A DNA stretch of 64,000 bases from JBBBNV01 sp037137075. GTDB taxonomy: Bacteria; Bacillota; Bacilli; Paenibacillales; NBRC-103111. Positions 24,804 to 33,495 of the stretch are shown in pieces (position 1 is the first letter of the stretch; each line of letters begins with the position of its first letter). The notes below the pieces were generated by a model. It did not search any database and was not told the origin of the DNA. It saw nothing but the letters and a program-made list of their open reading frames with translations. The DNA lies in the NCBI RefSeq assembly GCF_037137075.1, contig NZ_JBBBNV010000001.1, positions 620,001-684,000 on the forward strand, written 5' to 3'. The translations under genes were made by a program, and so were the position numbers.

Positions 24804-24819
24804 GTCTCGGGTTTATTCG

Positions 24820-25233
24820 TTATTTTACTCGATTTACCGGTGCTTCTTCTTCTTCAACCGGCTTCTCCGCCGCCTTGATATGAACATCATGCACATGAAC
24901 ATTCACTTCAACGACATGAAGGCCTGTCATAGATTCAATCGCGTTCTTGACGTTCTGCTGGATGCCGGAAGCAACCTCCGGAATCTTGGAGCCGAACTCA
25001 ATAATAATGGAGACATCAACCGCAGCCTCGCGCTGGCCGACGTCAACCTTAACGCCTTTGGATAAATTTTTAAGTCCAAGCAATTCGGAAATCCCGCCTG
25101 CGAAGCCGCCGCTCATTCCAGCCACGCCCGGTACCTCTACAGTCGCCAAACCGGCAATAATTTCGATTACTTCAGGCGCAATTTGAATACTGCCCATTTC
25201 AGTTCTCACAAAATCAGGTGCCAATGTATTCAT
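24820..25233 (-). CDS. yqhY: Asp23/Gls24 envelope stress protein (YqhY)
   Basis: A 137-residue protein with the Asp23 domain: GSIQIAPEVIEIIAGLATVEVPGVAGMSGG, then VKVDVGQREAAVDVSIIIEFG and VVEVNVHVHDVHI, ending in an acidic Glu/Pro tail. B. subtilis YqhY lies at the same place beside accBC, and its loss is known to disturb acetyl-CoA carboxylase homeostasis; the adjacency to accC here fits that link. GGGAGG precedes the ATG at 25233 (a GTG four codons earlier touches the ribosome site and is rejected). Confidence 0.9.
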   Translation of the reverse strand: MNTLAPDFVRTEMGSIQIAPEVIEIIAGLATVEVPGVAGMSGGFAGGISELLGLKNLSKGVKVDVGQREAAVDVSIIIEFGSKIPEVASGIQQNVKNAIESMTGLHVVEVNVHVHDVHIKAAEKPVEEEEAPVNRVK

Positions 25234-25277
25234 TGGGTCAAACACCTCCCTAATTTGTAGCCCGTCTCGTACTCATT

Positions 25278-25306
25278 ACTATACCATTTCAATTAAAATA
25301 TGACAA
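25278..25306 (-). promoter_or_regulatory. Sigma-A promoter for asp23-amaP-DUF2273
   Basis: Minus-strand TTGTCA (25301-25306) and TATAGT (25278-25283) with a 17-base spacer, 45 bases before the asp23 start. Confidence 0.72.
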
Positions 25307-25365
25307 ATATGTGTCCGCTATCCGTCTAAAATGGGATGAAATTCATACAAGAATGACGGGAATTT

Positions 25366-26721
25366 TTATCCTTCTACCATTATATCATGTTCTTCAAGAA
25401 ACTTGATATCAAAATCGCCCTGATGGAACCGTACATTGTCCATCAGCTTCAAATGGAACGGGATGGTGGTATGCACGCCCTCTACTGCAAATTCACTAAG
25501 CGCCCGTTTCATGCGTGCGACAGCCTCTTCCCGGGTAGGCGCCCACACGATAAGCTTGGCGATCATGGAATCATAGTGAGGCGGAATGCTATAGCCCTGA
25601 TAGGCGGCGCTGTCTACGCGCACACCCAGACCGCCTGGCGGCAAATAAAATTTGATTTGACCGGCGGAAGGCATAAAGTTCCGGCTTGGATCCTCCGCAT
25701 TAATCCGGCATTCGATAGCCCAGCCATCGATAACGACGTCCTCCTGGGTGAATGAAAGCGGATTGCCTTCCGCAACGCGTATCATTTCCTTGATCAGGTC
25801 AACACCGGTTACCATCTCGGTTACCGGATGCTCCACCTGAATCCGCGTATTCATTTCCATAAAATAAAATTTCCCGTCCGGCCCAAGCAGAAACTCCAGT
25901 GTCCCGGCGCCGGAATAGTTCACGGCCTTCGCGGCACGAACAGCCGCCTCCCCCATCTCTTTGCGCACTTCCGGGGAAAGGATCGGGCAAGGCGCTTCCT
26001 CAACCAGCTTCTGGCGGCGGCGCTGTATCGAGCAGTCCCGCTCTCCGAGGTGGACAGCATTGCCATGCTTGTCCGCAATGATCTGGATTTCTACGTGCTT
26101 CATGCCGGTAAGGAATTTCTCCAGATAGACGCCAGCATTGCCGAACGCCTTCTCCGCTTCCTGCTGTGCGGCTGTAATCATATCGACCAGCTGTTCTTCG
26201 TTCTCAGCGATGCGGATGCCCTTGCCGCCTCCGCCCGCGGTCGCTTTAATGACCACAGGATAACCGATTTCCCGTCCGAGACGGATGGCTTCGTCCAAAT
26301 CCTCTATCAGTCCGTCGGAGCCGGGAATGACAGGAACGCCCGCTTCCTTCATCGTCTGCTTGGCTACCGATTTGTCACCCATTTTGCTGATCGCCTCCGG
26401 CGACGGGCCAATAAAGGTAATGTTGCAGCTTTCGCATATTTCCGCAAAGTCAGCGTTCTCGGCGAGGAAGCCGTAGCCGGGATGAATCGCGTCCGCCTCC
26501 GTCAAGGTGGCGACACTCATCAGATTGGTGAAGTTCAGATAGCTGTCCTTCGAGAGTGCCGGACCGATACAGTACGCTTCATCAGCAAGCCGTACATGCA
26601 GCGCATCGCGATCCGCTTCGGAATAAACAGCCACCGAATAAATCCCCAGCTCGCGGCAGGCGCGAATTATGCGCACGGCGATTTCGCCGCGGTTGGCGAT
26701 TAATACCTTATGAAACTTCAT
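25366..26721 (-). CDS. accC: Acetyl-CoA carboxylase biotin carboxylase subunit
   Basis: It carboxylates the biotin on AccB with ATP and bicarbonate, beginning fatty acid synthesis. The 451-residue protein has FHKVLIANRGEIAVRIIRA at the N-terminus, the ATP-grasp Gly-rich loop KATAGGGGKGIRI (about 159-171), the catalytic EMNTRIQVEHPVTE and the RINAEDP region, all standard. GGGAGG precedes the ATG. It is 24 bases after accB. Confidence 0.97.
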   Translation of the reverse strand: MKFHKVLIANRGEIAVRIIRACRELGIYSVAVYSEADRDALHVRLADEAYCIGPALSKDSYLNFTNLMSVATLTEADAIHPGYGFLAENADFAEICESCNITFIGPSPEAISKMGDKSVAKQTMKEAGVPVIPGSDGLIEDLDEAIRLGREIGYPVVIKATAGGGGKGIRIAENEEQLVDMITAAQQEAEKAFGNAGVYLEKFLTGMKHVEIQIIADKHGNAVHLGERDCSIQRRRQKLVEEAPCPILSPEVRKEMGEAAVRAAKAVNYSGAGTLEFLLGPDGKFYFMEMNTRIQVEHPVTEMVTGVDLIKEMIRVAEGNPLSFTQEDVVIDGWAIECRINAEDPSRNFMPSAGQIKFYLPPGGLGVRVDSAAYQGYSIPPHYDSMIAKLIVWAPTREEAVARMKRALSEFAVEGVHTTIPFHLKLMDNVRFHQGDFDIKFLEEHDIMVEG

Positions 26722-26745
26722 TGATTCTTCTTCCTCCCGTGCACA

Positions 26746-27249
26746 CTACTCCGGCTTGACCAGGAACAGCGGCTGTCCGTATTCGACCAGTTGGCCGTTC
26801 TCCACTAAAATGTCCACAATCTCGCCCTTCACTTCGGCTTCCAGCGGATTCATCAGCTTCATTGCCTCTACGATGCAAACCACAGATTTTTCATGAACAC
26901 GGTCCCCGGCCTGGACAAACGAGGCAGCTCCCGGAGATGGGGCGCTGTAGAACGTGCCGACCATAGGCGAAACGATTTTATGTAAGTTATCGTGTGCGGC
27001 AGCCTGCGGCTGAGCCGGCTCGCCAGCTCCCTCTGCAGTTACTTGAACGGCTTGTCCTGCCGGAATCGCCGTATGGGCCTGGGTAACCACAGGCGCATAA
27101 GCTTGCGGAGCTGCAGAAACAACAACAGATTCGGTTTTATTCGGTTTGCGAATCGACAGACGGGAGCCTTCATTCTCAATCTCCAGCTCCTGTACGGAGG
27201 TCTGATCCACAAGCTTAATCAGTTCCTTGATTTCACTCAACTTGAACAT
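26746..27249 (-). CDS. accB: Biotin carboxyl carrier protein AccB
   Basis: The 167-residue carrier has an N-terminal interaction region (KLSEIKELIKLVDQTSVQELEIE), a Pro/Ala/Gln-rich linker (about 45-88) and a biotinyl domain with the modified lysine in IVEAMKLMNPLEAEV (K131). AGGAGTG precedes the ATG. The promoter upstream is separate from spoIIIA, so accBC is its own unit. Confidence 0.96.
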   Translation of the reverse strand: MFKLSEIKELIKLVDQTSVQELEIENEGSRLSIRKPNKTESVVVSAAPQAYAPVVTQAHTAIPAGQAVQVTAEGAGEPAQPQAAAHDNLHKIVSPMVGTFYSAPSPGAASFVQAGDRVHEKSVVCIVEAMKLMNPLEAEVKGEIVDILVENGQLVEYGQPLFLVKPE

Positions 27250-27287
27250 GCACTCACTCCTACGTTTTGGATAACCGCGACGTTGTT

Positions 27288-27296
27288 ATTATAACA
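27288..27296 (-). promoter_or_regulatory. Extended -10 promoter of accB-accC
   Basis: Minus-strand TGTTATAAT, an extended -10; the -35 region is weak (TTTCCA, 16-base spacer). It lies about 40 bases before accB. Confidence 0.55.
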
Positions 27297-27310
27297 TAAA
27301 CGAAAGAAAT

Positions 27311-27340
27311 GGAAAGAGTCCAGTTCCCCGGACCCTTTCC
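27311..27340 (-). terminator. Terminator after spoIIIAH
   Basis: GGAAAG-GTCC pairs with GGAC-CTTTCC, followed by a T-rich but interrupted run on the minus strand, 18 bases past spoIIIAH. Confidence 0.65.
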
Positions 27341-27357
27341 CACAGCTGCAGCCTCGA

Positions 27358-28128
27358 TTAATTTACGTATTTCACGACAATTTTTTCAGGCCCGACGCCC
27401 ATTTCCTTCATCACCTGATCTACAATGCTCACCGCCTGGCTTTTCTCCAGCTTCGCCGCCTGTACAACAACATTCCATTTGCCGTCTTCCTCCGACACGA
27501 CCGCCTGGGCGAATTCCTGGGACAGGGTGCCCTCCAGATTATCGATTTTCTCCTGCATATCTTGAAGCTTCTGCAGCTCGGTCATCGCCTTATCCCGATC
27601 AATAGCCTGCTTGGTGTCAGTAATCAGCTTATACAAATTCTCGTACTTTTTATCCCATTCGTCGCTCCGCTTCATTTGAATCTGCGCGATATAATCGCCG
27701 CCTGTTTTGGCTGCGCTCTCCAGCTGCTTCAGCACCTGCGCATCCTTGGCTGATACGCCCTGGGAGCCGGAAGACGCCGCTGCACCGGTTGAGGCCGTGC
27801 CTGCCTTGCTCGCCGCACTGCCGGAAGCGCCGCTGCCCGTTCCGGTTGATGTGGAGGAGGCGTCTGTTTTGGCCGTGCTCTGAGTGCCTGCCGCCTGCTG
27901 CGAAGCTCCGGCTGCGCCGGTCGCCTTGCCTGCTTGCTCTGTGCCTGCTGCCGTCTGACCTGACGGGGCGCCCGGGGAATCCAGCTTTATCTCGTTTACT
28001 GTGACACTCTTGCCGTTCTGCGCGATATCGAAGTTTTTGACGTCGTCGGTAAATAAGTAATACGCCGAGAGAACCACCATCAGACTTAGCATGGATACGA
28101 GCCAAATCGTTTGCCGTTTGTTGTTCAT
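27358..28128 (-). CDS. spoIIIAH: Stage III sporulation protein AH
   Basis: A mother-cell membrane protein that meets forespore SpoIIQ across the two membranes to form the feeding channel. It has one transmembrane helix (about 8-27), a long Ala/Ser/Gly/Thr-rich low-complexity linker (about 50-128), and a C-terminal YscJ/FliF-like domain (about 140-250, ending VVKYVN). The length of 256 residues is longer than B. subtilis (218) because of the linker. GGAGGAAG precedes the ATG. It is last in the operon, 91 bases after spoIIIAG. Confidence 0.93.
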   Translation of the reverse strand: MNNKRQTIWLVSMLSLMVVLSAYYLFTDDVKNFDIAQNGKSVTVNEIKLDSPGAPSGQTAAGTEQAGKATGAAGASQQAAGTQSTAKTDASSTSTGTGSGASGSAASKAGTASTGAAASSGSQGVSAKDAQVLKQLESAAKTGGDYIAQIQMKRSDEWDKKYENLYKLITDTKQAIDRDKAMTELQKLQDMQEKIDNLEGTLSQEFAQAVVSEEDGKWNVVVQAAKLEKSQAVSIVDQVMKEMGVGPEKIVVKYVN

Positions 28129-28219
28129 TGCGCTTCCTCCTCAACATCCTTGGAATTTTCAACATGGTTTGTTGTTCGCCACATTTTTAGAGCGGCCCGG
28201 CTTCTCGGGAAGAAGCCAT

Positions 28220-28858
28220 TTATTGTTTCCGCGGCAGCACCGAAACGCGGTGCGTCGGGACGTCGAGCCCGCGGGAGACCGCTTCGACGACCATCTTTTT
28301 CACAGTCAAATTCTCAGCCCCGACAGCTACGATAACAATGCCTCTGATTTTCGGCTGGATGCGCTTGACAATGACCGGCTGCTGTCCGCCCGATCCCTGC
28401 ACCGTGACAACATCCTGGGTACGGCTCATATCCGTCACGGTTCGTTTGGTGCCGTTGTTATCATTCTCGTTCGTTACTTGCTGTGTATCCCGCGTGTTTT
28501 GCTGAACGACGATCTCCTCGCTGGTATCCAGAGTAATCAGCACCTCAACATCCCCGACCCCGACGATTTTTTGTAAAATTTCTTTTATTTTCAGCTGATA
28601 GACCGCCTCGGCATCTTTGAACTCCTGCGGCTGGCTTCCGCTCGCGCCGCCCGAGAAGGCCGGCTGCTCGGGATACGGGGGAGAAGCGCGGCTGTCCCCA
28701 AGGATGCTGAAATCCTGCTTGCTCCAGAATGAATTCATCAGCATCAGCGCCACTCCAATGAGGCCCAGCAGGAGCAGCCAGCGCAGGGTCGAGACCCGCT
28801 TTCCCCCGCCCGGTCCGCCGCCAAACCATTGTTCCATCCGTTTCCACCAATTTTGCAT
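28220..28858 (-). CDS. spoIIIAG: Stage III sporulation protein AG
   Basis: Forms a large oligomeric ring in the SpoIIIA-SpoIIQ channel. The 212-residue protein has a transmembrane helix (about 25-43) and a ring-building domain with QLKIKEILQKIVGVGDVEVLITLDTSEEIVVQ and the family motif PKIRGIVIVAVGAEN. The ribosome site is AGGTGA, four bases after spoIIIAF. Confidence 0.93.
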   Translation of the reverse strand: MQNWWKRMEQWFGGGPGGGKRVSTLRWLLLLGLIGVALMLMNSFWSKQDFSILGDSRASPPYPEQPAFSGGASGSQPQEFKDAEAVYQLKIKEILQKIVGVGDVEVLITLDTSEEIVVQQNTRDTQQVTNENDNNGTKRTVTDMSRTQDVVTVQGSGGQQPVIVKRIQPKIRGIVIVAVGAENLTVKKMVVEAVSRGLDVPTHRVSVLPRKQ

Positions 28859-28862
28859 CGTC

Positions 28863-29591
28863 TCACCTCACCTGCTTCAGCTCTGCCTCATAGAGCAGCT
28901 TAATTTGATCCGGGCGGACCGGCCAGCCCGCGGCAATGCTTTGCCGCAGCTTCTCCTTGCTTTCGTTCTGCATTGCGGCGGCAGCAGGCTTCGACCTGCT
29001 CGATGCCTCACTCTGCACCTGCCTTGCTCCCGCATTCACCGGAGCGACAGGCGGTACAGGCGTGACAGGCTGCACCTGCGCCGCCCGGCTGCTCTCCTCT
29101 CTTGCTGTGCCAGATCGGTTATCTATGTCATAAAGGACGACCTGCACTTCAGCTACGCGCGGCTGTCCGTTTTTATCCAGCTCCGTTGTTACCTGAACCT
29201 GCTTAACACCCGGGTGTTCCGTCTCCAGGCCTTGTTGGATCGCTGTGGCCAGCTCCGTTTCCAGCAGCTTGCGGGCCTGCTCTCCGTTCCGCGCCTTCAG
29301 CTGTTCCGATTTGTCCAGAATGTCGGCAAGCTGCGTTTCTTTGAGCCCCATCCCTTCTTCCGTCCGTCCCGCTTGATCGATTTGCTGCATCGCCACGGCG
29401 ATTTTCTGTTCGTCCCATTCCTGGCGAAATAAAGTCAGAACCGGAGTCAGCAGCGTCATCAGCAGAAGCAGGCCAAGCACCGTCCGTACATACCGCTGCA
29501 TCTGATTCGTTGGCAGAAGCAGGTCGGCAAACCCCGCCAGCAAAAGCATTAAAATCAACTGCTTCAGCCATGCGCCAATCCATTCCATCAT
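28863..29591 (-). CDS. spoIIIAF: Stage III sporulation protein AF
   Basis: A 242-residue protein with two N-terminal transmembrane helices (about 6-25 and 36-53) followed by a soluble domain (KETQLADILDKSEQLKARNGEQ, then VKQVQVTTELDKNGQPRVAEVQVVLYD) and a variable, polar C-terminal region. Placed by order and by the N-terminal pattern MEWIGAWLKQLILMLLLAGF typical of AF. GAGGGTG precedes the tandem ATG start. Confidence 0.9.
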   Translation of the reverse strand: MMEWIGAWLKQLILMLLLAGFADLLLPTNQMQRYVRTVLGLLLLMTLLTPVLTLFRQEWDEQKIAVAMQQIDQAGRTEEGMGLKETQLADILDKSEQLKARNGEQARKLLETELATAIQQGLETEHPGVKQVQVTTELDKNGQPRVAEVQVVLYDIDNRSGTAREESSRAAQVQPVTPVPPVAPVNAGARQVQSEASSRSKPAAAAMQNESKEKLRQSIAAGWPVRPDQIKLLYEAELKQVR

Positions 29592-29610
29592 GGCTTCACC
29601 CTCCCCGGCC

Positions 29611-30876
29611 TCAACGCATCATCAGCGCCACATTTCCAGCCGCAATGAGCATCGTAATCGCCAGGAAAAACATAAGCCCCACAACGGCGAGCGCGGCAAA
29701 CACATAAATCAGATTTTTCCCAATCACTTCCAGGCATCCGACGATAGGGCTTGTACCGAGGGGCTGCAGCACTGCAGCGGACAAATTATAAATCACCGCC
29801 AAGGTTAATATTTTGATCGCAGGAAAGGCGCAGAGGAAAATCAGAATCACTACGCCGGCCACACCGACCGCATTTTTGATCAATAGCGATGCGCCGATTA
29901 CCGTGTCGGTCGCATCGGAGAACATCCGCCCGACAACCGGAACGAAATTGCTCGTCACGTATTTGGCAGTACGCAAGGTAACGCCGTCCGTTACCGCGCC
30001 GCCCGCCCCCTGTACAGTCAGCACACCGAGAAAAACGGTAACCAGCACCCCAAGTATTCCAACACTTACCGTCCGCATGAAATTCGCCAGCTGTGTCACC
30101 TTATACCGGTCGCTGAAGCTGCTGACAATGTGCAGCACGCCCGACAGAAACAAGAGCGGAAATACAACGACATAAATCAGTGTGCCGACCGCGTGAATCA
30201 TAAACACAAACAACGGATGAAGCACGGCGACTGTCTGCAGGCTGCCCATCGAGGCCAGCATCGTGAGCAGCAGCGGCACCATCGCCATCATGAAATGAAT
30301 CATGCCGGAAATGGCTGTTTTGGCGTATCCGATTGCAATACTGAAGCTGTTGACAGCAATAATCATTAAGACAAGATAGGCGATGGCATAGCCGATTTTG
30401 CTCACGGCATTTTTCTCAAAAGCGCTTTGCAGCGTTTCGAGCAGCATGCTGAATACAGTAAGAATAACAATCGACGCCAGCAGCTTGCCGCTAACCAGAA
30501 TCTCATGCAGAAAGTAGTTTATAAATCCCCTAAGCAGCGAGCTGATGCTGAAGCCGTCTCCGCCGGGAACCAGCATATCCGTAAACGACGGTGTCCTGTT
30601 ATCGGGGAAATAGCCCTTGTACTGCTGCATCAGCTTGTTCCAGTACTCCTCCACCTGGGCCGTATCCATCGACTGCGTCTGCTCCTTCACAAGCGGCTCG
30701 ACGGCGCCCCCCTCAAATTGATTCTGGCTCGGTGCAGATGGCGCCATCGCCTCCGTTTGCCCTTGCCATAAACCGAACCAGAAGCAGAGCAGCATCAGCA
30801 GCACGAAGCTCAGCATCGGCCGCTCCTGCCGCATCGGCTTCCATGGAATAACGGGCGGGCTTTTGCCTCGCTGCAT
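29611..30876 (-). CDS. spoIIIAE: Stage III sporulation protein AE
   Basis: The largest membrane component of the SpoIIIA complex: a signal-like helix at the N-terminus, a polar segment (about 40-100, VEEYWNKLMQQYKGYFPD) and seven or more transmembrane helices afterwards, with SNFVPVVGRMFSDATDTVIGAS in the conserved part. Three overlapping start options exist (GTG 30885, GTG 30879, ATG 30876); the ATG fits the AGAGG spacing best. Confidence 0.92.
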   Translation of the reverse strand: MQRGKSPPVIPWKPMRQERPMLSFVLLMLLCFWFGLWQGQTEAMAPSAPSQNQFEGGAVEPLVKEQTQSMDTAQVEEYWNKLMQQYKGYFPDNRTPSFTDMLVPGGDGFSISSLLRGFINYFLHEILVSGKLLASIVILTVFSMLLETLQSAFEKNAVSKIGYAIAYLVLMIIAVNSFSIAIGYAKTAISGMIHFMMAMVPLLLTMLASMGSLQTVAVLHPLFVFMIHAVGTLIYVVVFPLLFLSGVLHIVSSFSDRYKVTQLANFMRTVSVGILGVLVTVFLGVLTVQGAGGAVTDGVTLRTAKYVTSNFVPVVGRMFSDATDTVIGASLLIKNAVGVAGVVILIFLCAFPAIKILTLAVIYNLSAAVLQPLGTSPIVGCLEVIGKNLIYVFAALAVVGLMFFLAITMLIAAGNVALMMR

Positions 30877-30888
30877 CACGCTCACCTC

Positions 30889-31278
30889 TCAAACGGGCAA
30901 TAATTGAATTACTGTTTCAATAATGATGCTGATAATCGGAATGGCCATGACCATAATGAGGACTTTGCCGGCCAGCTCCACCTTGGAGGCTATCGATTCC
31001 TGGCCGGCATCCCGGATGATTTGTGCTCCAAACTCCGCAATGTAGGCAATACCGATAATTTTCAGGATCGTTTTCAGAAAAATCGTTTTAATTCCCGACG
31101 CCTGCGCAAGCTGCTCAAGAATTTCAATAATCGCTGATATTTTCTCGATCAGGAACAAGAAAATAAACAAACCGGTCACGGTAACGAGTAAAAAAGCGAA
31201 CAGCGGCTTCTGCTCTTTCAAGATAAGCGTCAGCACCGTTACAATAAAGCCAAGGCCGACAATTTGAATAATCTCCAT
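30889..31278 (-). CDS. spoIIIAD: Stage III sporulation protein AD
   Basis: About 129 residues, four hydrophobic helices (MEIIQIVGLGFIVTVLTLIL first). Motif ILKIIGIAYIAEFGAQIIRDAGQ is diagnostic of the AC/AD family. An ATG two codons upstream is crowded against the AGGTGA site, so the ATG at 31278 is preferred. It is 10 bases after spoIIIAC. Confidence 0.92.
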   Translation of the reverse strand: MEIIQIVGLGFIVTVLTLILKEQKPLFAFLLVTVTGLFIFLFLIEKISAIIEILEQLAQASGIKTIFLKTILKIIGIAYIAEFGAQIIRDAGQESIASKVELAGKVLIMVMAIPIISIIIETVIQLLPV

Positions 31279-31288
31279 CGGCATTCAC

Positions 31289-31492
31289 CTACTGGAACAG
31301 GAAGATCGTTTTGATTTCCTTGAACAAATCATCAAGCAGGCTTACCACCATAAACAGGACCACGACAAACCCGATGACCGTCACCCAGTGCGCCATATCT
31401 TCCTTGCCCATCGTTTTCAAAACGGTGTGAATCATCGCCACGATGATGCCAATTCCGGCGATTTGAAAGATGGCGTTGACATCTACATTCAT
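31289..31492 (-). CDS. spoIIIAC: Stage III sporulation protein AC
   Basis: A 67-residue membrane protein with two helices (about 7-25 and 35-55); IFQIAGIGIIVAMIHTVL and GKEDMAHWVTVIGFVVV are typical of the family. It probably pairs with SpoIIIAD in the membrane complex. Confidence 0.93.
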   Translation of the reverse strand: MNVDVNAIFQIAGIGIIVAMIHTVLKTMGKEDMAHWVTVIGFVVVLFMVVSLLDDLFKEIKTIFLFQ

Positions 31493-31525
31493 TCATGGCA
31501 CCCTCTCGCTTCACAGCCTCGCATG

Positions 31526-32044
31526 TCAATACATCAGCACAACCACAAGCGCGCCGATTAGCGCCCCCAAGCTTTTCCACATGCGCTCGTAACGCCGTTC
31601 TTCCTCCCGAGCCGCGGCCTCCTCCGCCTGAAGACGGCCGATAGCCAGCCGGACATGCTTCACCTGGTCCTCCCTGTCGGTCAATCCAAGCGTGCTGCCA
31701 AGCCGCAGCAAAATATCCAGCTCCCCCTGCTTAAGCGCAGTACCCGGCCATGCCCGCCGCAGCACGTCCCGCCATACCAGCGCCGCCGCATCGCCCTGCG
31801 GCCGCTCAAGCCGATCGGCCAATTGCTTCAACAGCAGGCCAAGCGGCTCCGGGGTATGGCCGGCAATGGTTGACAGCGCCTCCGGCAGCGGGGTGACTGC
31901 ATATACAATCTCTGTTTCCAGACGCTGCAGAATCGAAATCCATTCCCGGAGCTGACGAGGCCGTGCGCTGTACTGAGCCGCCTTGGCAAATCCAATCAGC
32001 GTTGCCGCCATAAGTATAATTGCCGCCCCCAGCAGCTTTACCAT
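31526..32044 (-). CDS. spoIIIAB: Stage III sporulation protein AB
   Basis: A 172-residue protein with a transmembrane helix at each end (about 3-20 and 155-171) around a helical cytoplasmic region. Motifs RQLREWISILQRLETEIVYAVTPLPEAL and LGLTDREDQVKH are family hallmarks; it resembles type II secretion F-like proteins. It overlaps the end of spoIIIAA by 7 bases. Confidence 0.93.
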   Translation of the reverse strand: MVKLLGAAIILMAATLIGFAKAAQYSARPRQLREWISILQRLETEIVYAVTPLPEALSTIAGHTPEPLGLLLKQLADRLERPQGDAAALVWRDVLRRAWPGTALKQGELDILLRLGSTLGLTDREDQVKHVRLAIGRLQAEEAAAREEERRYERMWKSLGALIGALVVVLMY

Positions 32045-33153
32045 TGGATTCCAGCCTGCTTTCCTGCATGAATCCGGTGCGGACCTATCTCCCCGCCGGC
32101 ACCGCTGAGCACTGTATAGCTGCGGCTGGCTTCGTCTTCCCCGTGACGCCTTTGCCCGTGGCGATGGATCAGCACAATTCGGCCAAATAACGGCGGAACG
32201 AGCAGTTCCCGCAGAAACGGCCGTTCCATGGCCTCCTCGAAGCTGGACGCATGAGCCGTCGCGAGCAGGCGAATTCCTGCAGAAGCGGCATCCCGTATAG
32301 CCTGTACGTCTTCGGCCCGGCCGATCTCGTCAACCACGAGCACATCCGGCGACAACGAACGGAGCATCATCATCATCCCTTCCGCTTTGGGGCAGCCGTC
32401 CAGCACATCTGTGCGCGGGCCTACATCAAAGCGGGGAACCCCTTTGACGCACGCCGCGATTTCGGATCGCTCATCTACGATGCCTACCTTCAGGCCCGGC
32501 GGCCGCAAGCACTCGGCTGGCTGCTCCTGCCTCCGGTGTCCGGTGCTTATACGAAAGGAAGGACCCATCGGGGCGGTGCGGGCTGAATTTGCCTGATCTG
32601 CCTGTTCTGACTGCCACCCCCCGCTGCTGATCATCCGGGCCAAGTCGCGAAGAAGCGTCGTCTTGCCCAACTGCGGCGGCGATAAGACCAAGGTATGATG
32701 CACGCTGCAGTGCGCCTCATCCCACAGAACGGGCAATACAGACTGACCGATGCCCAGCCGCTGACGGGCAATCCGCAGATTAAAGCTTGAAATGTCCCGG
32801 ATCAGCTTGACTTGTCCGTGCTCGAGCACCGTTCTGCCGCCAAGGCCGATACGATGTCCGCCTTCGATCGTAATGTAGCCGCGCCGAAGCTCCTCCTCAA
32901 ACGTATAGAGCGAATGCTTCGTCACCCGCTCCAGCAATTGCCGGATATCTTCCCGGGTAACCCGGTAGGCCCTGTCAGGCTCGATGAGAAGCTCTCCTTG
33001 CGGGGATACGAAGCGGTAGCCGGCGGCATCAATCAACTCCAGCGGACGATTCTCGCGGATACGAATTTCCTCCATCGAAGCGAGTACACTTGCAGGAAGG
33101 CGCAGCAGCAGCGGATGCAAGGGCTGCGGCAAAAGCGCAAGCAACGTCTCCAT
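32038..33153 (-). CDS. spoIIIAA: Stage III sporulation protein AA (ATPase) with an insertion
   Basis: The secretion-type ATPase that powers or gates the SpoIIIA channel. Walker A is SPPQLGKTTLLRDLARM (about 158-174), Walker B VLVVDEIGRAEDV (about 271-283), with KVGIVDERSEIAAC between. The 371 residues exceed the roughly 307 of B. subtilis: about 40 polar residues, including a run of Gln/Arg/Pro, are inserted after Walker A (about 180-220), and the C-terminal tail is also longer. The frame stays open, so this is a true insertion. First gene of the operon, 43 bases downstream of a sigma-E promoter. Confidence 0.94.
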   Translation of the reverse strand: METLLALLPQPLHPLLLRLPASVLASMEEIRIRENRPLELIDAAGYRFVSPQGELLIEPDRAYRVTREDIRQLLERVTKHSLYTFEEELRRGYITIEGGHRIGLGGRTVLEHGQVKLIRDISSFNLRIARQRLGIGQSVLPVLWDEAHCSVHHTLVLSPPQLGKTTLLRDLARMISSGGWQSEQADQANSARTAPMGPSFRISTGHRRQEQPAECLRPPGLKVGIVDERSEIAACVKGVPRFDVGPRTDVLDGCPKAEGMMMMLRSLSPDVLVVDEIGRAEDVQAIRDAASAGIRLLATAHASSFEEAMERPFLRELLVPPLFGRIVLIHRHGQRRHGEDEASRSYTVLSGAGGEIGPHRIHAGKQAGIQW

Positions 33154-33195
33154 GCCTTCTCCCCCATTTCCCCAAGTTGTCCGTTGTTATATCCA

Positions 33196-33224
33196 TATGT
33201 ATGCTTGGCCGACGAAATTATGAC
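33196..33224 (-). promoter_or_regulatory. Sigma-E promoter of the spoIIIA operon
   Basis: Minus-strand GTCATAAT (33217-33224) and CATACATA (33196-33203) with a 13-base spacer, close to the sigma-E pattern kmATATT and CATACAnT. The operon is sigma-E-dependent in B. subtilis. Confidence 0.78.
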
Positions 33225-33231
33225 TTGTACA

Positions 33232-33495
33232 CTATTTTTTCAGAATGCCGATAAAAATACAGCTGACGCCCAGCAGCACCCACAGCAGCTTGCTAAACGA
33301 GAGCTTGTCGGCCAAATGAATCATCCCCACGGCGGTAACGCCGATGAAAATGAGCGGACCGACTAACGCCAGGCTGGAATTGACCAGAAGCGCTTTATCG
33401 ACCTGATTGAACCGGTAAATCAAATAGGCGGCCGTCAGCTCAATGCTCCCGGACAGCACACGCAATAACGCCATCGCCAGCACCGCTTTGTCCAT
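33232..33495 (-). CDS. yqhV: YqhV-family membrane protein
   Basis: An 87-residue protein with three hydrophobic helices (LAMALLRVLSGSIELTAAYLI first, last SKLLWVLLGVSCIFIGIL). It occupies the position of B. subtilis yqhV between spoIIIAA and efp; the family is DUF2619, with no known function. GGAGG lies 7 bases before the ATG at 33495. Its stop is 8 bases before the -35 of the spoIIIA promoter, so spoIIIA may also be read from yqhV. Confidence 0.85.
   Translation of the reverse strand: MDKAVLAMALLRVLSGSIELTAAYLIYRFNQVDKALLVNSSLALVGPLIFIGVTAVGMIHLADKLSFSKLLWVLLGVSCIFIGILKK

Noticed and set aside
27745..27980. Repetitive-looking stretch in spoIIIAH
   Set aside because: This is the Ala/Ser/Gly/Thr low-complexity linker of SpoIIIAH, not a CRISPR or tandem repeat.
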